Positions 7,645 through 15,467 of a stretch of 48,744 bases of DNA are shown here, in pieces. Every line of letters starts with the position of its first letter. The stretch's first letter is position 1. The notes under the pieces were generated by a model. The model was not told the DNA's origin. It searched no databases and saw only the letters and a list, made by a program, of their open reading frames with translations. Source of the stretch: an uncultured Alkalilimnicola sp. (GTDB taxonomy: Bacteria; Pseudomonadota; Gammaproteobacteria; Nitrococcales; AK92); contig CALGAN010000082.1 in assembly GCA_937951875.1 (NCBI GenBank), positions 1 through 48,744 of the forward strand. The letters run 5' to 3'. The position numbers were made by a program, and so were the translations under genes.

Positions 7645-7741
7645 CCATCGACTGATAATTCCCTCAACGCGGATGCCGGGCCCGCCGCCAAGCACCGACA
7701 CCGCAGGACCTGGATCTACCGATTGCTGGAGGGACTTTGCC

Positions 7742-7903
7742 ATGGGTCTCATCGTGCTCCTCGCCGTTGCCGTCATCACCGCCGTGCTCAGCCACTTCTC
7801 GCCGCGCGCCGAGAACGAACTGAACGAAGCCCTGCTGAGCTCCGACTACCGGATCCAGCGCGAGATCAGCATCGCCCGCGACCGTCAGGAGTGGGCTTCC
7901 TGA
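7742..7903 (+). CDS. 53-residue single-span membrane miniprotein
   Basis: ATG at 7742, preceded by GGAGGG with 8 bases of spacing, encodes 53 residues. The N-terminal half is hydrophobic (MGLIVLLAVAVITAVLSHF); the C-terminal half is polar and helical with mixed charge (SDYRIQREISIARDRQEW). I do not recognise a family. The good ribosome-binding site, a strong intrinsic terminator 19 bases after the stop and a palindrome upstream together support a real monocistronic gene. It may be a small membrane regulator or stress protein, but nothing in the sequence proves this. Confidence 0.6.
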   Translation: MGLIVLLAVAVITAVLSHFSPRAENELNEALLSSDYRIQREISIARDRQEWAS

Positions 7904-7921
7904 TCGCTCGATCCGCCGCGC

Positions 7922-7954
7922 AAGGGGGCGTCCACGACGCCCCCTTCGTTTTTT
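7922..7954 (+). terminator. Strong rho-independent terminator
   Basis: An 11-bp perfect stem AAGGGGGCGTC / GACGCCCCCTT (7922-7932 with 7936-7946, loop CAC) is followed by CG and six T's (7949-7954). It ends the transcript of the 53-codon ORF and separates it from the envelope operon. Confidence 0.92.
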
Positions 7955-7981
7955 AGCCCTCCGCCCACCCGACGCTCCCCG

Positions 7982-7997
7982 TTCAGGTTCCATTCAG
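7982..7997 (+). promoter_or_regulatory. TTCAG-N6-TTCAG direct repeat (putative response-regulator box)
   Basis: Two TTCAG half-sites start 11 bp apart (7982-7986 and 7993-7997), the one-turn spacing typical of OmpR/PhoP-family response regulators. The repeat lies about 75 bp upstream of a run of four genes that ends in such a regulator and its kinase, so autoregulation is plausible. Confidence 0.5.
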
Positions 7998-8070
7998 TCG
8001 CCCCCGCCTAAGCTGGCTGGCAAGCACGGCGAATCCGCCGGCGCCGACCGCAAGTTCCAGGGAGGCAGAC

Positions 8071-8595
8071 ATGAAACCGAACAAGACGCTCGCCATCCTG
8101 CTGGCCGCCAGCCTGGCCTACACCTCCGGCACGGCCGTCGCCGGCCGCGGCGACGACCACTACGACTACGCCAAGGTCGTCAGCGCCACCCCGATCACCC
8201 GCGTGGTCCACGTCTCCCGGCCGGAACAACAGTGCTGGCAGGAGCAGGTGACCTATCACGACCGCGACGACGGCAACATCGCCGGCGTGGTGCTGGGCGG
8301 CATCGTCGGCGGCGTGGTCGGCAACCACTTCGGCAAGGGCAACGGCAACAAGGCCATGACCGCGGTCGGCGCGGTCACCGGCGCGGCGGTGGGCCATCAC
8401 CTGTCGCGCGGGCCCAGCCGCAGCCGCACTGCCTACGAGGAGCGCTGCGAGACGGTGCAGGTGAGCCACAGCGAGGAGCGCATCGTCGGCTATGACGTCC
8501 ACTACCGCTACAATGGACGGGACTACTACACCCGTACCGATCGTGATCCGGGCAGCCGCATCCGGGTGCGGGTCTCGGTAACGCCGGTGCTGTAA
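8071..8595 (+). CDS. Glycine-zipper 2TM surface protein
   Basis: A 174-residue exported protein. A signal peptide (MKPNKTLAILLAASLAYTSG, cleavage likely after AVA near residue 24) is followed by a short region with RVVHVSRPEQQCW, then a glycine-zipper hairpin (GVVLGGIVGGVVGNHFGKGNG and AVGAVTGAAVGHHLS) as in the 17-kDa rickettsial surface antigen family. The C-terminal part has a second Cys in EERCETVQVSHSEERIVGYDV. Start supported by GGGAGG 6 bases upstream. It begins a run of four same-strand genes leading to a two-component system, so it may be regulated with envelope stress. Confidence 0.88.
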   Translation: MKPNKTLAILLAASLAYTSGTAVAGRGDDHYDYAKVVSATPITRVVHVSRPEQQCWQEQVTYHDRDDGNIAGVVLGGIVGGVVGNHFGKGNGNKAMTAVGAVTGAAVGHHLSRGPSRSRTAYEERCETVQVSHSEERIVGYDVHYRYNGRDYYTRTDRDPGSRIRVRVSVTPVL

Positions 8596-8644
8596 GTCGG
8601 GCGCGTCCGGCGCGCCGACGGCCACGGCATCTGAAGAGGATCGC

Positions 8645-8926
8645 ATGACCACTCGTCGCGCCGTACTCGCCGCTCTGACGGCTCTGCTGCTCGTCGCCGC
8701 CGCGCCGCCGCCGGTCAGCGCCGGGCCGCCGCTGCAGCTCGCGCAAGCGGGTCTCATCAGCCTGCAGGAGGCCGCCGAACGGGTGCGCGCCAGCACCGGC
8801 GGCAAGGTGCTGGCGGCGGAAACCGTGCACGAGAACGGCCGAACCTATTACCTGGTGCGGGTGCTGGTGAAGAAAGGCCAGGTACGCGTGTTCCGGGTCG
8901 ACCCGCAGAGCGGGCGCATCTTCTAA
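8645..8926 (+). CDS. Secreted PepSY-domain protein
   Basis: 93 residues: a signal peptide (MTTRRAVLAALTALLLVAAA) and one PepSY-like domain, recognisable from ISLQEAAERVRASTGGKVL, a variable strand, then YYLVRVLVKKGQVRVFRVDPQSGRI. PepSY proteins are small periplasmic domains often encoded beside two-component systems or proteases. GAGGA lies 5 bases before the ATG. It sits between the glycine-zipper gene and the response regulator (25-base gap), suggesting a link to signal sensing or envelope proteolysis. Confidence 0.88.
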   Translation: MTTRRAVLAALTALLLVAAAPPPVSAGPPLQLAQAGLISLQEAAERVRASTGGKVLAAETVHENGRTYYLVRVLVKKGQVRVFRVDPQSGRIF

Positions 8927-8951
8927 CAAAGCGAACGGACAGGACCGATCC

Positions 8952-9632
8952 ATGCGGCTTCTGGTGGTCGAAGACGAACCGCTGCTGCGCGAGCAGCTGG
9001 CGCAACGGCTGCGCGCCGCCGGCTACGCGGTCGACACCGCCGTCGACGGCGAGGAAGGGCTTTACTTCGGCCGCGAGTACCCGGTCGATCTGGCGGTGAT
9101 CGATCTGGGCCTGCCCAAGCTGCCCGGCATCGACCTGATCCAGCGCCTGCGCGCCGAGGACAAACGCTTTCCCATCCTCATCCTCACCGCCCGCGGCCGC
9201 TGGCAGGACAAGGTGCTGGGCCTGGAGGCGGGCGCCGACGACTATCTGGTCAAGCCCTTCGAGATGGAGGAGCTGCTGGCGCGGGTCGCGGCGCTGCTGC
9301 GGCGCGCCGCCGGCTTCGCCCGGCCGGTGCTGTGCTTCGGGCCGATCAGCCTGGACACCCGCAGCCAGCAGGTGCAGATCGACGGCCGCCCGCTGGAGCT
9401 GACCGCCTTCGAGTACCGGCTGCTCGAATACCTGATGTTCCATCCCGGCGAGGTGATCTCCAAGGCCACCCTGACCGAGCACCTGTACCAGGAGGACCAG
9501 GACCGCGACAGCAACACCATCGAAGTGTTCATCGGCCGCCTGCGCAAGAAGCTCGATCCGGACAACCGCCTGCAGCCGATCGAGACCCTGCGCGGCCGCG
9601 GCTACCGCTTCGCCCTCGCGCCGCCGAAATGA
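8952..9632 (+). CDS. OmpR/PhoP-family response regulator
   Basis: 226 residues: an N-terminal receiver (phospho-acceptor Asp51 in VIDLGLPKLPG; acidic pair in VVEDEP; Lys in DDYLVKPFEM) and a C-terminal winged helix (ELTAFEYRLLEYLMFHPGEV and IEVFIGRLRKKLDP). Closest in style to PhoP/QseB-type regulators. The stop overlaps the kinase start as ATGA (9629-9632), so the pair is translationally coupled. Likely targets include its own operon via the TTCAG repeat at 7982-7997. Confidence 0.95.
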   Translation: MRLLVVEDEPLLREQLAQRLRAAGYAVDTAVDGEEGLYFGREYPVDLAVIDLGLPKLPGIDLIQRLRAEDKRFPILILTARGRWQDKVLGLEAGADDYLVKPFEMEELLARVAALLRRAAGFARPVLCFGPISLDTRSQQVQIDGRPLELTAFEYRLLEYLMFHPGEVISKATLTEHLYQEDQDRDSNTIEVFIGRLRKKLDPDNRLQPIETLRGRGYRFALAPPK

Positions 9633-11014
9633 CCGCGCCGATCGGGGAAGCCGCCGGCTCACGGCGCGAGGTGGTGTCGCTCAACCGCCGCCTGCTGGTG
9701 GTGGCCGCGGTGGTGCTGGTGGCCTTTCTCGGGCTGACCGGCAGCATTCTCGACAACGCCTTCCGCCAGAGCCTGGAACAAGCCCAGCAGGACCGCCTGC
9801 AAGGCACCCTCTACACCATCCTCGCCGCCGCCGACCTGACCGCCAGCGGCCTGCGCCTGCCCGACGCCCTGCCCGATTCGCGCCTGAGCACGCCCGGCTC
9901 GGGGCTGTACGCGCGGGTGATCGACGAGCACGGCGAGATCTGGCGCTCACCGTCGCTGCTGGGGCTGCCGTGGGAGCCGGAGCAACGCCTCGCTCCCGGC
10001 GACACCCGCTTCCAGCGCGAGCTGGCCGGCGACCAGCCGCTCTATACCCTGGCCTACGGCCTGTCCTGGGAGGACGCCGGCGGCAAGGAATGGACCCTGA
10101 CCGTGCACGTCGCCGAGGATCTGACCAGCTACCAGGCCCAGCTCTCGGCCTTCCGCCGCAGCCTGTGGGGCTGGCTGGGGGCGGCCAGCGCGGTGCTGCT
10201 GGCGACCCAGCTGCTGGTGCTGCGCTGGAGCCTGCTGCCGCTGCGGCGGGTCGCCGCCGATCTGCGCGCCATCGAGGAAGGCCGCGCCGAGCTGCTACAC
10301 GGGCGCTATCCGGCCGAGATCCTCGGTCTCACCCAGGGCCTCAACGCCCTGCTGAGCAGCGAGCGCCGCCGCGCCCGCCGCTATCAGGAGACGCTGGCCA
10401 ACCTCGCCCACAGCCTCAAGACCCCGCTGGCGGTGCTGCGCGGTGCGCTCGACCGCCTGCCCGAGGCACCGCCGGAAGCGCTGGAGCAGATCGCCCGCAT
10501 CGACGCCGCGGTCGACTACCAGCTGCGGCGCGCCGCCGCCGCCGCGCCGGAGACGCTGGCCGCGCCGCTGCCGGTGAAGCCGGTGCTGGAGCGGCTGCTG
10601 CAGACCCTGCGCAAGGCCTACCCCGACAAGACGCTGGATTGCGAGCTGCGCAGCAGTGGCGAGCCGGTGTTCTACGGCAGCGAGGGCGATCTCATGGAGC
10701 TGCTCGGCAATCTGCTGGACAACGCTTTCAAGTGGGGCCGGCAGCGACTGCGGGTGTCAATCACCCCCCTAGCCGCCGGCCCAGGCGGGCGGCGCGGCCT
10801 GCGGCTGGAGGTCGAGGACGACGGCCCCGGCATCCGGCCGGAGCAGGCGCAGCTGGTGCTGGAGCGCGGCCGGCGCGCCGACGAGCAAGTGCCGGGGCAC
10901 GGCATCGGCCTAGCGGTGGTCGCCGAGCTGGTGAGCGCATTCCAGGGCACGATCGCCGTCGACCGCGGCGAGCTGGGCGGCGCGCTGTTCCGGATCGAAT
11001 TGCCCGCGGCGTGA
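9629..11014 (+). CDS. PhoQ-like sensor histidine kinase
   Basis: 461 residues from the ATG at 9629, which overlaps the regulator stop. Two membrane segments (about 21-41 and 178-200) flank a periplasmic sensor of about 135 residues with GSGLYARVIDEHGEIWRSPS, as in PhoQ-like sensors. Then come a HAMP-like linker, the H-box LANLAHSLKTPLAVL (His261), the N-box GNLLDNAFKWG and the G-boxes VEDDGPGI and GHGIGLAVV. The LAHSLKTPLA form of the H-box is typical of the PhoQ group. The signal (divalent cations, peptides or lipid state) is not deducible. Confidence 0.94.
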   Translation: MTAPIGEAAGSRREVVSLNRRLLVVAAVVLVAFLGLTGSILDNAFRQSLEQAQQDRLQGTLYTILAAADLTASGLRLPDALPDSRLSTPGSGLYARVIDEHGEIWRSPSLLGLPWEPEQRLAPGDTRFQRELAGDQPLYTLAYGLSWEDAGGKEWTLTVHVAEDLTSYQAQLSAFRRSLWGWLGAASAVLLATQLLVLRWSLLPLRRVAADLRAIEEGRAELLHGRYPAEILGLTQGLNALLSSERRRARRYQETLANLAHSLKTPLAVLRGALDRLPEAPPEALEQIARIDAAVDYQLRRAAAAAPETLAAPLPVKPVLERLLQTLRKAYPDKTLDCELRSSGEPVFYGSEGDLMELLGNLLDNAFKWGRQRLRVSITPLAAGPGGRRGLRLEVEDDGPGIRPEQAQLVLERGRRADEQVPGHGIGLAVVAELVSAFQGTIAVDRGELGGALFRIELPAA

Positions 11015-11067
11015 GCCCCTTCGCCAAGCCGCGCTAGGCCCCGTTGGCGGCGCCATTGCACTGCGCC

Positions 11068-11092
11068 ATTCCTGACCAAACTGCTAAGATAT
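11068..11092 (+). promoter_or_regulatory. Extended -10 and IscR-like site before sufT
   Basis: The stretch 11068-11092 begins ATTCCTGACCAAA and agrees with the IscR type 1 consensus at 17 of 25 positions by eye, best in its left half. It overlaps an extended -10 (TGC-TAAGAT, 11082-11090). An Fe-S-responsive repressor site here would suit a gene for Fe-S protein maturation, but the right half-site is poor. Confidence 0.35.
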
Positions 11093-11124
11093 TGCGCCGC
11101 AGCAGTCCTCAGGAGGCAACCGCC

Positions 11125-11676
11125 ATGAATCACCACCGGCAAGAGCCCGTCACCTTGACCCGAGACTGCGATGCGGTGCGCATTCCTTCCGGCGAGGAAG
11201 GGATCATCCCCATGGGAACCCTGGTGACCATCACCCAGGCGCTGGGCGGCAGCTTCACCGTCTACGCCGGCGGCAACCTGTTCCGCATCGCCGGCAAGGA
11301 CGCCGATGCCCTGGGGAAGGAGCCGTTGCCGCTGCCCACCCTGCCCGACAACCCGACCGACAAGGACGTGGAGGATCTGGTCTGGGCGCAGCTGGCCACC
11401 TGCTACGACCCGGAGATACCGATCAATATCGTCGAACTCGGGCTGATCTACGCCTGCGAGATCCGCCGCATCGGCGACGACCAGCGCCGGGTCGACATCC
11501 AGATGACGCTGACCGCGCCCGGCTGCGGCATGGGCGACATCCTCGCCGACGACGTGCGCAGCAAGGTGCTGCTGGTGCCGACCGTGGTCGAAGCAGCCGT
11601 CGAGGTGGTGTTCGACCCGCCCTGGAGCGCGGAGCGGATGTCGGAAGCCGCCCGCCTGCAGACCGGCCTGCTGTAG
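11125..11676 (+). CDS. sufT: Fe-S cluster assembly protein SufT
   Basis: 183 residues from ATG 11125 (AGGAGG upstream). The N-terminal part (about 10-75, DCDAVRIPSGEEGIIPMGT) is the SufT-specific extension; the rest is a MIP18/DUF59 domain with ATCYDPEIPINIVELGLIY and the conserved Cys motif LTAPGCGMGDILADDV. SufT helps mature Fe-S proteins under high demand. It is alone here, not in a suf operon, and is followed by a small hairpin. An upstream ATG at 11044 would add 27 unconserved residues and lacks a good ribosome-binding site. Confidence 0.92.
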   Translation: MNHHRQEPVTLTRDCDAVRIPSGEEGIIPMGTLVTITQALGGSFTVYAGGNLFRIAGKDADALGKEPLPLPTLPDNPTDKDVEDLVWAQLATCYDPEIPINIVELGLIYACEIRRIGDDQRRVDIQMTLTAPGCGMGDILADDVRSKVLLVPTVVEAAVEVVFDPPWSAERMSEAARLQTGLL

Positions 11677-11698
11677 CCGCTCGGTCTTTCCCGAGCGG
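11677..11698 (+). terminator. Hairpin after sufT (weak terminator candidate)
   Basis: CCGCTCGG (11677-11684) pairs perfectly with CCGAGCGG (11691-11698) across a 6-base loop. No T-run follows, so it may protect the 3' end or act with Rho instead of terminating on its own. Confidence 0.4.
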
Positions 11699-11744
11699 GG
11701 ATTGTTCGCAATAATCCGACCTCGGCCATTGCGCAGAGGTTTTC

Positions 11745-11879
11745 ATGCCCCAGGCTTTCAACATCGAGCACGACGGCGGATTCCGGCTCGTCGCCGGTCA
11801 GACGGCGCGCGCCGGGACAGCCGCCGCGGCGCAGCCGGCGGGCGTGAAACCGCCGTTTTCCGTGCCTGCAGCGAGCTGA
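11745..11879 (+). CDS. 44-codon ORF in frame ahead of gshA (doubtful)
   Basis: ATG 11745 with AGAGG 5 bases upstream opens a 44-codon frame (begins MPQAFNIEHDGGFRLVAGQ) ending in TGA at 11877. The next in-frame codons lead to the TTG start of gshA at 11886. No family is recognised and the second half is low-complexity Ala/Pro. It could be a leader peptide coupling translation into gshA, or chance. Confidence 0.3.
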   Translation: MPQAFNIEHDGGFRLVAGQTARAGTAAAAQPAGVKPPFSVPAAS

Positions 11880-11885
11880 CAGCAT

Positions 11886-13451
11886 TTGTTCCACGCCTAT
11901 CGCCAACGTTTGCAACGACTGCTCGACGCCGGCGGCACCGAGGCGCTGCGCGGCAGCCTCAAGGGGCTGGAGAAGGAGAGCCTGCGCGTCAGCCCCGAAG
12001 GCCATATCGCGCAGACGCCGCATCCGGCCAGCCTGGGCTCGGCGCTCACCCATCCGACGATCACCACCGATTACTCGGAAGCGCTGCTGGAGTTCATCAC
12101 GCCGCCGTTCGCCGAGCTGAGCGGCACGCTACGCTCGCTCGAAGACACGCATGCTTTCACCTACCAGCACATCGGCGATGAGCTGCTGTGGGCGACCAGC
12201 ATGCCCTGCGTGGTCGGCGGCGACGACAGCATTCCCATCGCCCGCTACGGCACCTCCAACCTGGGCCTGTTCAAGCACATCTACCGGCGCGGCCTGGGAC
12301 TGCGCTACGGCCGCATGATGCAGGCCATCGCCGGCGTGCACTTCAATTTCTCCCTGCCGCGCTCGCTCTGGCCGCTGCTGCAGCGGCTGGAAGGGGCCGA
12401 CGGCCCGGTGGACGCCTATCGCTCGGCCGGCTATTTCCGGCTGATCCGCAATTTCCAGCGATACGGCTGGCTGGTGCCCTACCTGTTCGGCGCCTCGCCC
12501 GCGGTCTGCCGCTCGTTCCTGCAGGGGCGCCCGCACAGCTTCCAGAGCTTCGACGCCTGTACCCTGTTCGCGCCGTACGCCACCTCGCTGCGCATGAGCG
12601 ACATCGGCTACAAGAACAAGGCGCAGGCCAATCTGCACGTCTCCTACGACGGCCTGACGCAGTACGTCTCCAGTCTGACCGAGGCGATCTTCACGCCCGA
12701 CCCCGAGTACACCGCGCTCGGCACGCACGATGCCAACGGCGAATGGCAGCAGCTCAACGGCAACGTGCTGCAGATCGAGAACGAGTACTACAGCTTCGTC
12801 CGCCCCAAGGCGGTGCCGCACAAGGGCGAGCGGCCGACCCAGGCGCTGGCCCGGCGCGGCGTGGAGTACGTCGAGATCCGCGCCCTGGACGTCAACCCGT
12901 TCGCGCCCACCGGGGTCGACGCCGATTCGCTGCGGCTGATCGAGGCGCTGCTGTGGTTCTGCCTGCTGGAGGACAGCCCCCCGGTGAACGCCGAGGAGCA
13001 GCGGGAGATCAGCCACAATCAGGCGCTGGCCGCCGGTCGCGGCCGCGAGCCAGGCCTGACCCTGCGCCGCCACAGCCAGGAGCTGCCGTTGAAAAGCTGG
13101 GCGCTGGCGTTGCTCGACGCGCTCGAGCCAATCGCCGCCGCGCTCGACGCCGGCAACCCGGAGCCGCTATACGGCCGCGCCGTCGCCGCCCAGCGGCGGG
13201 CGGTGGAGGATCCGCTGCTGACGCCGTCAGCACGGGTACTGAGCGAGATGGAAACGCGCGGCGAATCGTTCACCGCCTTCGCCATGCGCATGTCGCGCGC
13301 GCACGAGCGCCACTTCAAGACGCTGCCGCTGCCGGCCGAGACCATCGCCGCCTACTGCGAGGCGGCACGGCTGTCGCTGGCGCAGCAAGCGGAGTTGGAG
13401 GCCGATCGCTCCCAGACCTTCGAGGAGTTTCTCGCCGCCTACTTCGCATGA
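11886..13451 (+). CDS. gshA: Glutamate-cysteine ligase
   Basis: 521 residues, the usual length of proteobacterial type 1 GshA, which joins glutamate and cysteine with ATP in the first step of glutathione synthesis. Diagnostic segments are GLEKESLRVSPEGH, GSALTHPTITTDYSEALLEF, ARYGTSNLGLFKHIYRRGL, AGVHFNFSLP and YVEIRALDVNPFAPTGVD. The first in-frame start is TTG at 11886, because an in-frame TGA lies at 11877; homologous sequence begins within 25 residues of it, so a rare TTG start is the best choice. The ribosome-binding site is weak (GCGAG). It ends convergently with the zinc-finger-like miniprotein. Confidence 0.95.
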   Translation: MFHAYRQRLQRLLDAGGTEALRGSLKGLEKESLRVSPEGHIAQTPHPASLGSALTHPTITTDYSEALLEFITPPFAELSGTLRSLEDTHAFTYQHIGDELLWATSMPCVVGGDDSIPIARYGTSNLGLFKHIYRRGLGLRYGRMMQAIAGVHFNFSLPRSLWPLLQRLEGADGPVDAYRSAGYFRLIRNFQRYGWLVPYLFGASPAVCRSFLQGRPHSFQSFDACTLFAPYATSLRMSDIGYKNKAQANLHVSYDGLTQYVSSLTEAIFTPDPEYTALGTHDANGEWQQLNGNVLQIENEYYSFVRPKAVPHKGERPTQALARRGVEYVEIRALDVNPFAPTGVDADSLRLIEALLWFCLLEDSPPVNAEEQREISHNQALAAGRGREPGLTLRRHSQELPLKSWALALLDALEPIAAALDAGNPEPLYGRAVAAQRRAVEDPLLTPSARVLSEMETRGESFTAFAMRMSRAHERHFKTLPLPAETIAAYCEAARLSLAQQAELEADRSQTFEEFLAAYFA

Positions 13452-13474
13452 GGCGGAATCCGCCGTTCGGCGCG

Positions 13475-13660
13475 CTACAAGGTTTCGTTCTTGATCGCGT
13501 TGCAGCGCCTGCAGCGCGATACCGTCACCAGGCGCCCGCGTTTCACATCGAAGCGCTGGGCGTGCACGATCTCCCAGTCATGGCGGCCGCTGCGGCAGAG
13601 TGCCTTGTCGCCCTGAGTGGCGAACCGCTTCGGCTTGTGAAACGGAATGACATCGCCCAT
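13475..13660 (-). CDS. 61-residue zinc-finger-like miniprotein
   Basis: A 61-residue basic protein (MGDVIPFHKPKRF...). It has C22-x4-H27 (LCRSGRHDW) and C50-x2-C53 (VSRCRRCNAIK), enough for a CHCC zinc site, around a strand-rich core FDVKRGRLVTV. Similar short proteins are found in gammaproteobacteria, but I do not know a function; nucleic-acid or ribosome binding is a guess. The frame is open 95 codons further upstream, but that part is Pro/Ser-rich and unconserved in character, so I use ATG 13660. Confidence 0.7.
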   Translation of the reverse strand: MGDVIPFHKPKRFATQGDKALCRSGRHDWEIVHAQRFDVKRGRLVTVSRCRRCNAIKNETL

Positions 13661-13906
13661 ACCTGTTGAACCCCGTGACTGCACACTGCCGCTCCCGGCC
13701 TTGGGCGGGCGAACCGCCGCCGGGCGCAGGCCAGTGGGCGTGGCCGCGTTGAACATGACGTCGAGCGGCCGGGTTGTGTTACCGGAAGTCGGTGATAGCG
13801 GATATACCGGCAACGGATATGAGGTCACAGCAGATGGCTTCAAGAATCCTTTAAAAAGCCAATTTCGCCCGCTCGACGGCGCCGGGCACCGAACCGGCGG
13901 CGACAG

Positions 13907-13936
13907 TTCAACTAACGGGCCGGAATCTGCCACAAT
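13907..13936 (+). promoter_or_regulatory. Possible promoter of the ProQ-family gene
   Basis: TTCAAC (13907-13912) and CACAAT (13931-13936) are spaced by 18 bases, about 40 bases before the ATG at 13978. In the rest of the 317-base gap (13661-13977) I see no gene or strong hairpin; it is somewhat AT-richer around 13790-13865. Confidence 0.35.
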
Positions 13937-13977
13937 GCCGACCACAACAAGCCGAGGCGGTAGCGAGTAACCCCGTC

Positions 13978-14466
13978 ATGACCGAAACCGTACAAGCTCA
14001 AGCAAAGCGCGATCGCGGCGCCGAGGCCCGGGAGTTCCTCGCGCGGCTGGTCGAGCGTTATCCGAACTGCTTCACCCGCGAGCGCGACAAGATCCGGCCG
14101 CTGGCGATCGGCATCCAGCAGAAGCTGCGCGCCGACCTCGCGAACGATCCGGACTGGCAGCAGACGCCGGGCTGGCTGGTGCGCCAGGCGCTGGCCATCT
14201 ACACGCGCTCGCCCGCCTACTACAACGCCATCGTGCAGAAGCGGCCGCGCATCAATCTCGACGGCAGCGTGGCCGGCGACGTGACCGAGCAGGAGCAGGC
14301 GCACGCCCGCGAACAGCTGGAGCAGATCAAAGCCCGGCAAGCGGCGCGGCGGCCGCAGAAACCGCAGCGCCCGCGCCGGCCGCAGCAGAAGCAGAAGCGC
14401 GAGGACGCCGCGCAGCGCACTCAGCGCAAGCTCGAACTGCTGGCGGCGAAGTTCGCCAAGCGCTGA
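13978..14466 (+). CDS. ProQ/FinO-family RNA chaperone
   Basis: 162 residues. The ProQ/FinO domain spans about residues 15-105 (REFLARLVERYPNCFTRER, IRPLAIGIQQKLRADL, RQALAIYTRSPAYYNAI). A basic, Pro/Gln/Arg-rich C-terminal tail (PQKPQRPRRPQQKQKRE) follows. Members bind structured RNAs, 3' ends and small RNAs, protecting or matching them. The lack of the C-terminal Tudor-like domain of E. coli ProQ makes it a minimal form. Confidence 0.9.
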   Translation: MTETVQAQAKRDRGAEAREFLARLVERYPNCFTRERDKIRPLAIGIQQKLRADLANDPDWQQTPGWLVRQALAIYTRSPAYYNAIVQKRPRINLDGSVAGDVTEQEQAHAREQLEQIKARQAARRPQKPQRPRRPQQKQKREDAAQRTQRKLELLAAKFAKR

Positions 14467-14521
14467 CCGGCCGCGGCCGGTCTGGCCTGGAGGAAGGATA
14501 GGCCGCGCGGCGGCCGGCGGC

Positions 14522-15301
14522 TCAGACGAGCCCCTTGCGGGAGTAGCGGCTGGGACCGGCGCCCATGCTCTGGTGCGCCATCTCGCGCAGGCCGTCGATG
14601 CTCTCCAGGACGATCTCCTTGCCGTCGCTGGTCACCAATCCCTGCTCCTGGAAGCGCTTGAACAGCCGGCTCATGGTCTCCGGCGCCAGCCCCAGGTAGT
14701 TGCTGAGATCGCTGCGCGACATCGGCAGGCGGAAGCGCACCGCCGACAACCCGCGCTTGGCGTAGCGCTCGGAGAAGCTCAGCAGCACGATGGCCAGCCG
14801 CTCCTCGGCGGTGCGCTTGGCCACCGCGTGCAGCATCTCCTGATCCTGGAAGATTTCCTTGCTCATGATGCGCAGCAAGGTGTGCTGCAGCCCCGGAATC
14901 CGCATCGCCAGCTCTTCGAGATTCTCGAACGGGATCTCGCAGACGCTGGTGGTCTCCAAAGCGATGGCGCTGCACGGGTGCACGCCGTGGTTGATGGCGT
15001 CGAACCCCAGCATCTCGCCCGGCAGGTGGAAGCCGGTGACCTGCTCTTCCCCATCCTCGCTGATCGCGACGGTTTTCAGGGCGCCCGCGCGCACGGCGTA
15101 GATGGCGTGGAACGGATCGCCCGAACGGTAGAGATGATCGCCCTTAGCCAGGGGACGGCGACGCTGCACGATCTCATCGAGCAGATCGATATCCGATTTC
15201 CCGAGACTTACCGGCAGACACAGCTCGAACAGGCTGCAGTCTCCGCAGGCATGCCGAATGCCCGACAAGCGAACAACGTTGCCGTTGCGTTCGTTCGTCA
15301 T
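14522..15301 (-). CDS. fnr: Oxygen-sensing regulator Fnr
   Basis: 259 residues with all four [4Fe-4S] ligands of E. coli FNR: C19, C22 and C28 in HACGDCSLFELC, and C121 in TTSVCEIPFE. A cyclic-nucleotide-type barrel (GDHLYRSGDPFHAIYAVRAG) and dimerisation helix precede a helix-turn-helix with the FNR recognition pattern E-x2-SR (GLAPETMSRLFKRFQ). It is therefore an O2-labile dimer activating anaerobic genes at TTGAT-N4-ATCAA sites. GAGGG lies upstream of the ATG, and a good -10 (TATACT, 15338-15333) is about 32 bases before it. No FNR box is seen in its own upstream region. Confidence 0.96.
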   Translation of the reverse strand: MTNERNGNVVRLSGIRHACGDCSLFELCLPVSLGKSDIDLLDEIVQRRRPLAKGDHLYRSGDPFHAIYAVRAGALKTVAISEDGEEQVTGFHLPGEMLGFDAINHGVHPCSAIALETTSVCEIPFENLEELAMRIPGLQHTLLRIMSKEIFQDQEMLHAVAKRTAEERLAIVLLSFSERYAKRGLSAVRFRLPMSRSDLSNYLGLAPETMSRLFKRFQEQGLVTSDGKEIVLESIDGLREMAHQSMGAGPSRYSRKGLV

Positions 15302-15467
15302 TAAACGATCCCTCGGAATGGTGCGCCCGGCCAGTATACCGCCTTTATCAGCACAGCGCCCGTAACGGCAGATATGGACAGCACAAACAGCTTCTAAACG
15401 GGCCGCGCTCGACGGCGCCTCGCCGGGTTAGGTCCGGCGCGTCGGCGCTGGCTCAAGCCATCCCCCA

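Noticed and set aside
13661..13945. 95-residue N-terminal extension of the zinc-finger-like miniprotein
   Set aside because: The extension is Pro/Ser/Gly-rich, without recognisable structure, and would cover the intergenic promoter area.
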